From JBFJKD01 sp041601945 (GTDB lineage: Bacteria > Pseudomonadota > Gammaproteobacteria > Pseudomonadales > Porticoccaceae): 5,261 nt of DNA. The notes below the pieces were generated by a model. The model ran no database searches. It saw only the letters and a program-made list of their open reading frames with translations, and was not told where the DNA came from. Positions 1 to 5,261 of this stretch are shown in pieces (the stretch's first letter is position 1; the number at the start of each line of letters is the position of its first letter). Both the position numbers and the translations under genes were made by a program. The DNA lies in assembly GCA_041601945.1 (NCBI GenBank), contig JBFIHG010000079.1, positions 1 through 5,261 of the forward strand, read 5' to 3'.

Positions 1-11
1 ATAGTGTCCGT

Positions 12-16
12 CTCCT
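12..16 (-). promoter_or_regulatory. Probable ribosome binding site of the next gene, off the window edge
   Basis: AGGAG on the minus strand overlaps the TAG stop of the oxygenase alpha subunit. After a 9-nt spacer the window ends with AT at positions 2-1, so one more G would make an ATG. This is the arrangement expected for a translationally coupled downstream gene. In this family that gene is often the small (beta) subunit, but its identity is inference. Confidence 0.5.
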
Positions 17-1370
17 AACAGGTGGGTTTGCCGGTGTAGCGCGGGGTGTAACGGGTCGGCACATCATCCCAGGTGTTGGCGTTCATTAAATCCGCCCAGC
101 GCTGATAAAAGTGCCGCTGGTTGGCGTCGTTGAATTGCCCGGCATAGATAATGCCCGGCAGCTCGGAATGTTCAATACGCCGGTTAATGCCGCAACCGTA
201 ATGCAATTTTTCGTGGCGGGTCAGATAACCTTTGTTGACGCTGGTGTTGCCTTCCCAGTTCTCGCCGTCGTCCATTTCCAACACACCGGCGGGATTAAAG
301 GTTTGCATACAGCCGATATTGATTTCCTGCTTGATGTCATCCGGCATGTTCTTATTAACGATGGTCCAGATTCGCAGTTCCAGCTTGCGCGGGCCGCGGG
401 GCAACCACACGCGAAAGGTTTGAATGCCAGGTAAAAAAGAACAATTGGGAAACATGGACACCGACGCTAGTGAGCCAAAAATGGAGGAGCGCAGCGCACC
501 GAGCCGCTCGGTCATTTTTGGTTTAAGTTCTTGCTGTAGATAAGCGGTCCATTTGGGTCGTCCCAGAATTATGGCGTCGGCAAAGCCGTCGGTGCCAAAC
601 TCCCAGCCGTGGCCATTGACGCTGGCGTGATAGGAGCCTTCTGGCGCAGCGGCGCCAAAACCTTCACCATTGTTCATGGCTTTGAGGCCCGAGTCGTGAT
701 TCCAGAGGGCGTGATAGGCGTCGCCAATAAAATTTTCGACACCGAACTTCCAGTTGGCATTGACGTAGGATTTAATACCGCCGCCGATAAACTCCGTGCC
801 GCCGCCATCGTTGTCCAGCATGATATCCAGATACCAGCGGAAATCTCCCAGCCACTCTTCCAGTGAGGGTGCGTCCTCGTCAAAGGTGGCGAAGATAAGG
901 CCTTTGTAATTGTCTACGCGCGCCTGTTTCGGGCCCCATTTACTTTTGTCAATATCGCCCTTGTCGTAGACATGTTCGTTGGCCAAGGCACCGATTTTGC
1001 CATCTATGGAAAAGCTCCAGCCATGGTAGTTGCAGGTAAAGGAACGGGTATTACCCTCGTCGGCAAAACAGAACTTATTGCCGCGGTGGGGGCAGGAATT
1101 GAGAAATACCCGCACGCTGCCATCTTTCTGGCGGGCCACAATCACGCCATCCTCACCCATATAGGTTGTGTAGAAATCATTGGTGTTGGGAAGCATGGAA
1201 TCGTGGGCCACAAATTGCCATGCCTTGGCGAATATTTGCTTTAACTCCTGCTCGTAGATGGCCTGTTCCCAGAAAATACGGCGGTCAATCCAGCCCTCCT
1301 CCGTATTGATGTATTGGCTAACATCAATTGTGGTGTGCGCCTGAGCAAGGTTCTGCGCTTTTATGTTCAT
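15..1370 (-). CDS. Rieske non-heme iron aromatic ring-hydroxylating oxygenase, large (alpha) subunit
   Basis: Catalytic subunit of a multicomponent oxygenase that uses O2 and electrons from a ferredoxin/reductase chain to hydroxylate an aromatic ring, usually to a cis-dihydrodiol, in the cytoplasm. With the start at 1370 it is 451 residues, normal for the family. The N-terminal Rieske [2Fe-2S] domain has C93-x-H95 and C113-x2-H116, separated by 17 residues. The C-terminal catalytic domain has the motif ENFIGDAYHALWNH, giving iron ligands H220 and H225, the bridging Asp D217, N213 at the position of naphthalene dioxygenase N201, and the third ligand in the E-M-D-D-G-E-N-W stretch (D367 or D368). 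No key residue is missing. The ATG at 1370 is chosen because AGGAG lies 8 nt upstream; an in-frame TTG at 1445 would add 25 residues without homology value. The stop is TAG. Substrate is not determinable: the fold resembles both biphenyl/toluene-type and polycyclic-aromatic-type alpha subunits. Family very sure, substrate unknown. Confidence 0.96.
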   Translation of the reverse strand: MNIKAQNLAQAHTTIDVSQYINTEEGWIDRRIFWEQAIYEQELKQIFAKAWQFVAHDSMLPNTNDFYTTYMGEDGVIVARQKDGSVRVFLNSCPHRGNKFCFADEGNTRSFTCNYHGWSFSIDGKIGALANEHVYDKGDIDKSKWGPKQARVDNYKGLIFATFDEDAPSLEEWLGDFRWYLDIMLDNDGGGTEFIGGGIKSYVNANWKFGVENFIGDAYHALWNHDSGLKAMNNGEGFGAAAPEGSYHASVNGHGWEFGTDGFADAIILGRPKWTAYLQQELKPKMTERLGALRSSIFGSLASVSMFPNCSFLPGIQTFRVWLPRGPRKLELRIWTIVNKNMPDDIKQEINIGCMQTFNPAGVLEMDDGENWEGNTSVNKGYLTRHEKLHYGCGINRRIEHSELPGIIYAGQFNDANQRHFYQRWADLMNANTWDDVPTRYTPRYTGKPTC

Positions 1371-1378
1371 TTTAGTCA

Positions 1379-1383
1379 CTCCT
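1379..1383 (-). promoter_or_regulatory. Shine-Dalgarno site of the oxygenase alpha subunit
   Basis: AGGAG on the minus strand, 8 nt before the ATG at 1370. It decides the start: the longer in-frame reading that begins with TTG at 1445 has no comparable site. Confidence 0.85.
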
Positions 1384-1455
1384 GTCGTTTTGCCGATGAC
1401 ACCAGGGATGCGGACGCGTTCGTCGAATACAACGCTGGTGCGCAAGTTACGGGCA

Positions 1456-1461
1456 ATTGTC
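1456..1461 (-). promoter_or_regulatory. Possible -10 element paired with the FNR-like site
   Basis: GACAAT on the minus strand matches TATAAT at 4 of 6 positions. If transcription started at 1449, this hexamer would occupy -12 to -7 and the FNR-like palindrome would be centred exactly at -41.5, the usual class II activator position. This is geometric inference only. A rival -10 (TAAAAT, 5 of 6) lies at 1548-1553 with only a poor -35, and would put the palindrome downstream of the start. Confidence 0.22.
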
Positions 1462-1483
1462 TGTCAGGGGTGGGAAAATGGAA

Positions 1484-1497
1484 TTGACGTGAATCAA
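1484..1497 (-). promoter_or_regulatory. FNR/Anr-like palindrome upstream of the oxygenase gene
   Basis: On the minus strand the sequence TTGATTCACGTCAA matches the FNR/Anr consensus TTGAT-N4-ATCAA at 9 of 10 defined bases (G in place of A in the right half). The symmetry extends by one base on each side. It lies in the 202-bp gap between the second MFS gene and the oxygenase, 114 bp before the oxygenase ATG. A CRP/FNR-family regulator is the obvious candidate ligand, but short palindromes also occur by chance. Confidence 0.4.
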
Positions 1498-1572
1498 TAT
1501 TTGCAGTGGGATTTTGTTCTCTGGTGTAGCGATAAGAGCGCAGTTGAATTTTACCTGCGAAGCGTATTTGCG

Positions 1573-2754
1573 CTAACGATCGACCGGCGCGTGCGGCGTT
1601 TCGAAATGCGTTAGCCGCGTGGACAGCGCGGCGATAATCAGTGGCAAAATCAGCAGTAGCGTGTGGGCCGCGGCCCAGTTGTGCGCGGGACCCACCAGGT
1701 AACCAATTAGCGGCGGGCCAAATAAAATACCGATACCCTGACCGGTCACTACAATACCGATTACCATGCCGGTGGCGGCTGGAGCTGCGGCAAAACGGGG
1801 TGCCTGTGCAAAAATCGCGGTGGGCACAATGCCTGTCACCAGGCCAAACAGGGTCAGTAACGCAATGGCCAGCGCACCGTCCCCCAGGGTGAGTGCCGCC
1901 CACAACGTGGCGCTAATCAGCAGTGCGCAAACGGCCATCAAGCGCGCGGGGTGTAGCCCGCGATGCAGCAACACGCCGCCCAATAAATTACCGCACATCA
2001 ACACGGCGGGCAGCAGCGCCGCGAGCAGTGATGCTTGGGTTGTCGATAAATCGTGGACCCTGTGTAGATAGGTTGGCAGGTAGGTCAAAATACTGAAAAA
2101 GCCGCCGCTAAAGCACGCGAAAATAACCCCCAGCAAGATTGGTCCATAAGTGAAAGACACGGCGGGTAGCTGCCTGTGGGGTGCGTTTGCGCTGACCCTC
2201 GGCAGTTTTAACAGCAGGGGTAGAATTAGCATCGCCATGACTGCGCTGGAGAGCCACAGGGTACGCCAACCCCCAACCGCCAACAGGGGTGGGGCGAGCA
2301 AAAATATCAGCGAGCTACCCACGGGCATCCACAGCGCCCACACGCCCATGCTCAGCCCGATATCCCCAGGTCTGGACAGGGCAATAATCATGGCCGGGCC
2401 TGCCACCATCACCAGAATCACGCCGACCCCTTCCAGGGCACGTTCCAGCAGCAACAGGGTCGCGGAGTTCACAAACCCGCTCGCCAGGGGGGCGATCAGA
2501 AGGATCAGTAGTCCGCAGGTCAGAATAGTGACGGCGCCGAAACGCTGCACAAGACGGCCGGAAATGACGCCCAATAGCACCGTGGCCAGCGCCACCAGCG
2601 ACATAACCCAGCCAATTTGCAATAAATTCAAATTCAGATCGGCTGCCAGATCCAGCGCGGCGGGGCTCGCCTTGGTCATGGTGAACGCAGCAGCGAGTCC
2701 CGCTCCAAAACACACTGCTATGCCGAACCAGTTGCTTGTTTTCATGTAATTCAT
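1573..2754 (-). CDS. Major facilitator superfamily permease (possibly CynX/NimT-like)
   Basis: Inner-membrane transporter of 393 residues, almost wholly hydrophobic, consistent with 12 membrane helices in two six-helix halves joined by a polar loop near residues 184-200. The loop between helices 2 and 3 carries a motif-A-like stretch, G66-R-L-V-Q-R-F-G, and helix 4 has R105 followed by G109 and G111, as in motif B. The short N terminus and length fit the CynX/NimT or general anion-type MFS groups, but I cannot fix the subfamily. It lies 71 bp after the AEC gene and 202 bp before the oxygenase on the same strand, so import or efflux of the oxygenase substrate or a product is a reasonable inference. 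Starts at 2754 and 2745 are both possible because the start codon is duplicated; neither has a strong Shine-Dalgarno sequence, though TAAG sits 9 nt before the first. The stop is TAG. Confidence 0.9.
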   Translation of the reverse strand: MNYMKTSNWFGIAVCFGAGLAAAFTMTKASPAALDLAADLNLNLLQIGWVMSLVALATVLLGVISGRLVQRFGAVTILTCGLLILLIAPLASGFVNSATLLLLERALEGVGVILVMVAGPAMIIALSRPGDIGLSMGVWALWMPVGSSLIFLLAPPLLAVGGWRTLWLSSAVMAMLILPLLLKLPRVSANAPHRQLPAVSFTYGPILLGVIFACFSGGFFSILTYLPTYLHRVHDLSTTQASLLAALLPAVLMCGNLLGGVLLHRGLHPARLMAVCALLISATLWAALTLGDGALAIALLTLFGLVTGIVPTAIFAQAPRFAAAPAATGMVIGIVVTGQGIGILFGPPLIGYLVGPAHNWAAAHTLLLILPLIIAALSTRLTHFETPHAPVDR

Positions 2755-2758
2755 GTAA
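2741..2758 (-). repeat. 9-bp exact tandem duplication containing the start codon
   Basis: On the minus strand TTACATGAA occurs twice without a gap, so the MFS gene has two in-frame ATGs nine bases apart (2754 and 2745). The unit is three codons long, so it does not shift the frame. It looks like a replication-slippage duplication. Confidence 0.85.
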
Positions 2759-2768
2759 GTAGTCTTAC
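2755..2768. repeat. Short inverted repeat directly before the MFS start codon
   Basis: GTAAG and CTTAC form 5-bp arms around a 4-nt centre, ending immediately at the first ATG of the MFS gene. It could be a small mRNA hairpin that affects translation start, or part of an operator. It overlaps the left arm of a second inverted repeat (2758-2791), so the two hairpins would exclude each other. The function is unknown and chance is possible. Confidence 0.4.
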
Positions 2769-2791
2769 GGGAGATGGAATCGGTGACTACT
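2758..2791. repeat. Inverted repeat with 7-bp arms in the MFS leader
   Basis: AGTAGTC at 2758-2764 and its exact reverse complement GACTACT at 2785-2791 are separated by 20 nt. The repeat fills much of the 71-bp gap between the AEC gene and the second MFS gene. It has no U-run after it on the minus strand, so it is not an intrinsic terminator. It may be an operator or a leader hairpin. Confidence 0.4.
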
Positions 2792-2825
2792 GAAACCGCC
2801 AGATGATAAATACGTGCTCACCAGG

Positions 2826-3746
2826 TCAGGCGCCGAAAAAAGTTGTGAAATGGGGTGTCAGCAATACGTAGGCAACGGTTGATAACGTCATGGCGGTGCA
2901 GAACAATTCCGTGTCCAGTTCAAACCGATCGCACAGGGCGATGCCAACCACTACGGCGGGCGCGGCGGCGGTCATAATCGTGGCCAGCAGGGCATAACCT
3001 TCGAGGCCAATGAAAGACCCGGCACCGTAGGCCAGTATCGGGCTGAGAACCAGTTTGATGAGCAGCACCGGTACAATCAGCAATAAATATTTAGTCGAGC
3101 CAATGTGCAACGACATGCCGACCATCAATAGCAACATAGGGATTGCAGCGGTGCCGACCATATGCAGGCCTTCCAGTAACGCGGCCGGAAGCGTTACATC
3201 AAACGGCAACAGTAACAGCGCCAACACCAGCGCCCACACCGGCGGCATACGCAGCAACTCCCGCCCCAGTCCACCGCCAGCAATACGGGTGCCGAAATGC
3301 GCGCACAACAGCACACCGCCAATCCACACGAAGGGCACCGTAATCAATAAATCATAAATAAGTGGAATCCCCGCCCAGTCCTTGCCCAGTAATGCACTCA
3401 CTGCGGGCAGGCCCAGACCCATGCCGTTGCCAAAGGCGCTGGCCATAATCAGCGCGCCAGCCTGCCGGCGGGTAATGGTATGGGAGCGTAGCAGGGTGGC
3501 GTACAGAGCGAAGCTAACTGCGAGCACGACAGCGACAGTCGTGGCACCGGTGAATGGAATCTGATACAGCTCTTTGTCCAGTGTTGACGTCAGCATCACT
3601 TCAAGAATCAGTGCGGGCGCCATCAGGTTGATGACCAGCGCCCCCATGGTGGCGCGCACCTGCTGGGTGGATAAGTTGGCCGGTTCGATATAACGCCAGA
3701 TTACCCCGGCGGCGAGTACCAGTATCATCGGCAATAAATGTTGCAT
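2826..3746 (-). CDS. AEC (auxin efflux carrier) family transporter
   Basis: Inner-membrane permease of 306 residues, close to the usual length of bacterial AEC proteins, with about ten hydrophobic segments in two inverted five-helix halves. Family signatures visible are N40-L-M-A-P-A-L in the N half, the F105-G-N-G-M-G-L-G-L-P motif at the crossing of the first half, G198-T-A-A-I-P-M-L-L-L-M-V-G at the start of the second half, and M258-T-A-A-A-P near its end. Characterised bacterial members carry malate, malonate or other small carboxylates; the substrate here cannot be read. The ATG at 3746 has TAAGGA 8 nt upstream, and that site contains the TAA stop of the preceding MFS gene; the genes are 11 nt apart, so co-transcription and coupled translation are likely. 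The stop is TGA. Confidence 0.93.
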   Translation of the reverse strand: MQHLLPMILVLAAGVIWRYIEPANLSTQQVRATMGALVINLMAPALILEVMLTSTLDKELYQIPFTGATTVAVVLAVSFALYATLLRSHTITRRQAGALIMASAFGNGMGLGLPAVSALLGKDWAGIPLIYDLLITVPFVWIGGVLLCAHFGTRIAGGGLGRELLRMPPVWALVLALLLLPFDVTLPAALLEGLHMVGTAAIPMLLLMVGMSLHIGSTKYLLLIVPVLLIKLVLSPILAYGAGSFIGLEGYALLATIMTAAAPAVVVGIALCDRFELDTELFCTAMTLSTVAYVLLTPHFTTFFGA

Positions 3747-3754
3747 GGATTTAT

Positions 3755-3760
3755 TCCTTA
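3755..3760 (-). promoter_or_regulatory. Shine-Dalgarno site of the AEC gene overlapping the upstream stop
   Basis: TAAGGA on the minus strand is 8 nt before the ATG at 3746. Its first three bases are the TAA stop codon of the upstream MFS gene, so ribosomes finishing that gene are delivered onto this site. Confidence 0.8.
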
Positions 3761-5261
3761 CCTCAGCCGCGCGCGCGTCGGCGCCACATAATGTTTCATG
3801 GCCGGTTTGTGTGCGGGAGAGTTTAACTCAGCGATAGTTTTTTCCAGCGCCATATCGTTATCTGTCATACGTTCCCGTTGGCGCAGGTATTCGAGCCACG
3901 ACTCTACCAGGAAGGTTTCCGTAAATTGATCGGGCTTGATGGCATCCTGAAAAATTTCCCAGAAAAATGCGCCGTTGCGTCTGCGGGTGCGGCGAATTTT
4001 TTGCATCGCAGCCAGAAAGTCTGACTGGTTGTGGGCCGGGATAATATATTCAACCGTAACCATCACCGGGCCCCGGGAATGTGCGATCTGTATACTGGAC
4101 TCCGGTTCGGTTACGGCTCGTGTTGCGCTGGCAATATATTTCTGTTCGCTGGCAATCGGAAATAGTTTGCTGAGCAGTAGTGTTGCCAGCAGACCGATCA
4201 CTGCGCAATAAATGCTGGTGGCAACACTGGTAATATCGGACAGGTAACCCCACAGGGCACTGCCCACCGCCGTACAGCCGCCATAATTCAGCATGACGAT
4301 GGACAACGCCCTGGCTCGCACCCAATCGGGTACGGTGAGTTGCGCAGTGACGGTCATGGACGAAAAGAGCACAATCCAGGCGATGCCAATCAGCAGGGTC
4401 AGGGTGCCAACCAGCCATAAATTTGTCGTGGCGCTTAGTGCCAGTAACGCGAGCGCGTATAGCCCCGTGGCAGCGCCAAATTGCAGGTTGCGGGAATAGT
4501 GCAGCCCGAGCCAGGGTAGCCACATCGCACCAAGTACCGCACCGAGTCCGGATACGGCCATTAGCAAACCGAAGGTGCTGGCACTGGCGTTAAGGTCTCG
4601 AATCAATATCACCGCAATCAACGACCAGAACGCGCTGGCAAAAAAGAAGCAGGCAGCACTGCGGATCAATACCACCTTTAAATCCGGCTCGTGCAGGGTG
4701 TAACGCAATCCGGCTTTAAGGGCCGACACAAATCGTTCCACCGGCAGCACACTGTTGAGGGTCGGCAATTTGGGATGCCAGACTAATAAAGCCACCAGCA
4801 CAAACACAAAAGACACCGCGTTAATGATAAACACCGGCAGCGCGCCCCAGGACGCGATAACAATACCCCCCAGTGCCGGGCCAATGGCTTTGCTCATATT
4901 GGTGCTAAGAGTGTTTAGTGTGACTGCATTGCTGAGCTGCTCCCGGGGCACGTAGGAGGGAATATTGGCCGCCCAGGGAGGGCGCAGCATGGCGTTGCCG
5001 ATGCCCAGGGCAAAGGTCGCTATCAGCAGCCACCATTCCGTGGTGAGTTCCAGGTGGGTCAAAAACGAGAGCCACACAGCGGTGGCCAGCATCCACAGAT
5101 GCAGGGTTACCAGCAGGGTACGTCGATTAACGATGTCCCCCAGGGCGCCGGCCGGATAGCCTACCAGTAGAAAGGGTAGCGTAGCGGCGGTCTGGATCAG
5201 CGCTATCATCAGGTTGGAGGAGGCCAGGCTCGCCATCATCCAGGTCACCCCCACCTCGTTC
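3758..5261 (-). CDS. MFS_3-type exporter with C-terminal ABM-like domain, 5' end outside the window
   Basis: Inner-membrane major facilitator of the MFS_3 type (related to enterobactin exporter EntS). The reading frame is open to the window edge, and the first visible residues (N-E-V-G-V-T-W) already lie in the region of helix 1, so roughly 20-40 N-terminal residues are missing; the GTG at 5254 is not a credible start. Numbering from that GTG, the motif-A stretch is G36-A-L-G-D-I-V-N-R-R, followed by R91-P-P-W-A-A and G125-P-A-L-G-G, both typical of this group, and W311-V-R-A-R-A-L-S in the second half. After the last helix (about residue 365) comes a linker and a soluble domain from about residue 396 to 490. 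Substrate is unknown; drug, siderophore or aromatic efflux are all possible. The AEC gene follows after 11 nt. The stop is TAA. Confidence 0.93.
   Translation of the reverse strand, partial: NEVGVTWMMASLASSNLMIALIQTAATLPFLLVGYPAGALGDIVNRRTLLVTLHLWMLATAVWLSFLTHLELTTEWWLLIATFALGIGNAMLRPPWAANIPSYVPREQLSNAVTLNTLSTNMSKAIGPALGGIVIASWGALPVFIINAVSFVFVLVALLVWHPKLPTLNSVLPVERFVSALKAGLRYTLHEPDLKVVLIRSAACFFFASAFWSLIAVILIRDLNASASTFGLLMAVSGLGAVLGAMWLPWLGLHYSRNLQFGAATGLYALALLALSATTNLWLVGTLTLLIGIAWIVLFSSMTVTAQLTVPDWVRARALSIVMLNYGGCTAVGSALWGYLSDITSVATSIYCAVIGLLATLLLSKLFPIASEQKYIASATRAVTEPESSIQIAHSRGPVMVTVEYIIPAHNQSDFLAAMQKIRRTRRRNGAFFWEIFQDAIKPDQFTETFLVESWLEYLRQRERMTDNDMALEKTIAELNSPAHKPAMKHYVAPTRARLR
3785..4069 (-). 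other. C-terminal ABM-like ferredoxin-fold domain of the MFS_3 protein
   Basis: About 95 residues after the last membrane helix: begins P-V-M-V-T-V-E-Y, includes R421-R-T-R-R-R-N-G-A and F-W-E-I-F-Q-D, then E446-T-F-L-V-E-S-W-L-E-Y-L-R-Q and ends near K-H-Y-V. This pattern resembles antibiotic biosynthesis monooxygenase-like (dimeric alpha-beta barrel) domains and is a known C-terminal extension in many MFS_3 proteins. The role of the domain in transport is not established to my knowledge. Confidence 0.7.

Noticed and set aside
1411..1425. GC-rich short inverted repeat (GACG/CGTC) in the gap before the oxygenase
   Set aside because: The arms are only 4 bp and no conserved pattern extends them; this is expected by chance.
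1371..1445. An N-terminal extension of the oxygenase by 25 residues from a TTG codon
   Set aside because: The ATG at 1370 has a strong AGGAG at ideal distance, the resulting length fits the family, and the extra residues do not look like part of the Rieske domain.
1548..1572. Intrinsic terminator after the second MFS gene
   Set aside because: I could not find a stable hairpin followed by a T-run on the minus strand in this gap, so transcription from the transporters may continue into the oxygenase.
1664..1677. A perfect 14-bp palindrome (TGGGCCGCGGCCCA)
   Set aside because: It lies inside the MFS coding sequence and follows from consecutive Ala codons (GCC GCG GCC) after a Trp; there is no U-run or operator context.
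2150..2749. A 199-residue open frame on the plus strand
   Set aside because: It lies antisense to the well-supported MFS permease, its product is low-complexity (Ser, Ala, Arg, Pro) and resembles no family, as expected for a shadow of a GC-rich gene. The other plus-strand frames are rejected for the same reason.
5252..5254. GTG at 5254 as the true start of the MFS_3 gene
   Set aside because: The frame stays open upstream to the window edge, and the family has additional N-terminal residues before this point, including the first part of helix 1.
1..5261. Mobile element, CRISPR array, tRNA or phage defence system
   Set aside because: No terminal repeats, transposase, regularly spaced repeats, cloverleaf or defence-type domains are visible; the four genes are all metabolic or transport genes.

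Overview
All genes in this window lie on the minus strand. The base composition is moderately GC-rich, and the protein sequences look proteobacterial, most plausibly from a gammaproteobacterium that degrades aromatic or hydrocarbon compounds. That taxonomic guess is inference from protein style and gene content; no marker gene is present.

In the direction of transcription (high to low coordinates) the layout is: (1) an MFS exporter-type transporter of the MFS_3 type with a cytoplasmic C-terminal ABM-like ferredoxin-fold domain, whose 5' end lies outside the window (3758-5261); (2) an auxin efflux carrier (AEC) family permease, 11 nt downstream, whose Shine-Dalgarno sequence overlaps the previous stop codon (2826-3746); (3) after a 71-bp gap containing short inverted repeats, a second, unrelated MFS permease (1573-2754) whose start codon sits in an exact 9-bp tandem duplication; (4) after a 202-bp gap carrying an FNR/Anr-like palindrome, the catalytic alpha subunit of a Rieske non-heme iron ring-hydroxylating oxygenase (15-1370). 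The last bases of the window show a good ribosome binding site just after the oxygenase stop, placed as if another gene (a beta subunit would be usual) starts at the window edge.

The likely theme is uptake or efflux of an aromatic compound plus its first oxidative attack: three different transporter families next to a dioxygenase large subunit. The ferredoxin and reductase needed to feed electrons to the oxygenase are not in the window. The substrate cannot be read from the sequence. The oxygenase could be transcribed with the transporters or from its own promoter in the 202-bp gap.

I see no tRNA, rRNA, CRISPR array, insertion sequence, clear intrinsic terminator or attachment site. I do not see a new kind of system here; the best leads are the regulatory gap before the oxygenase, the duplicated start codon of the second MFS gene, and the unusual stacking of transporters.
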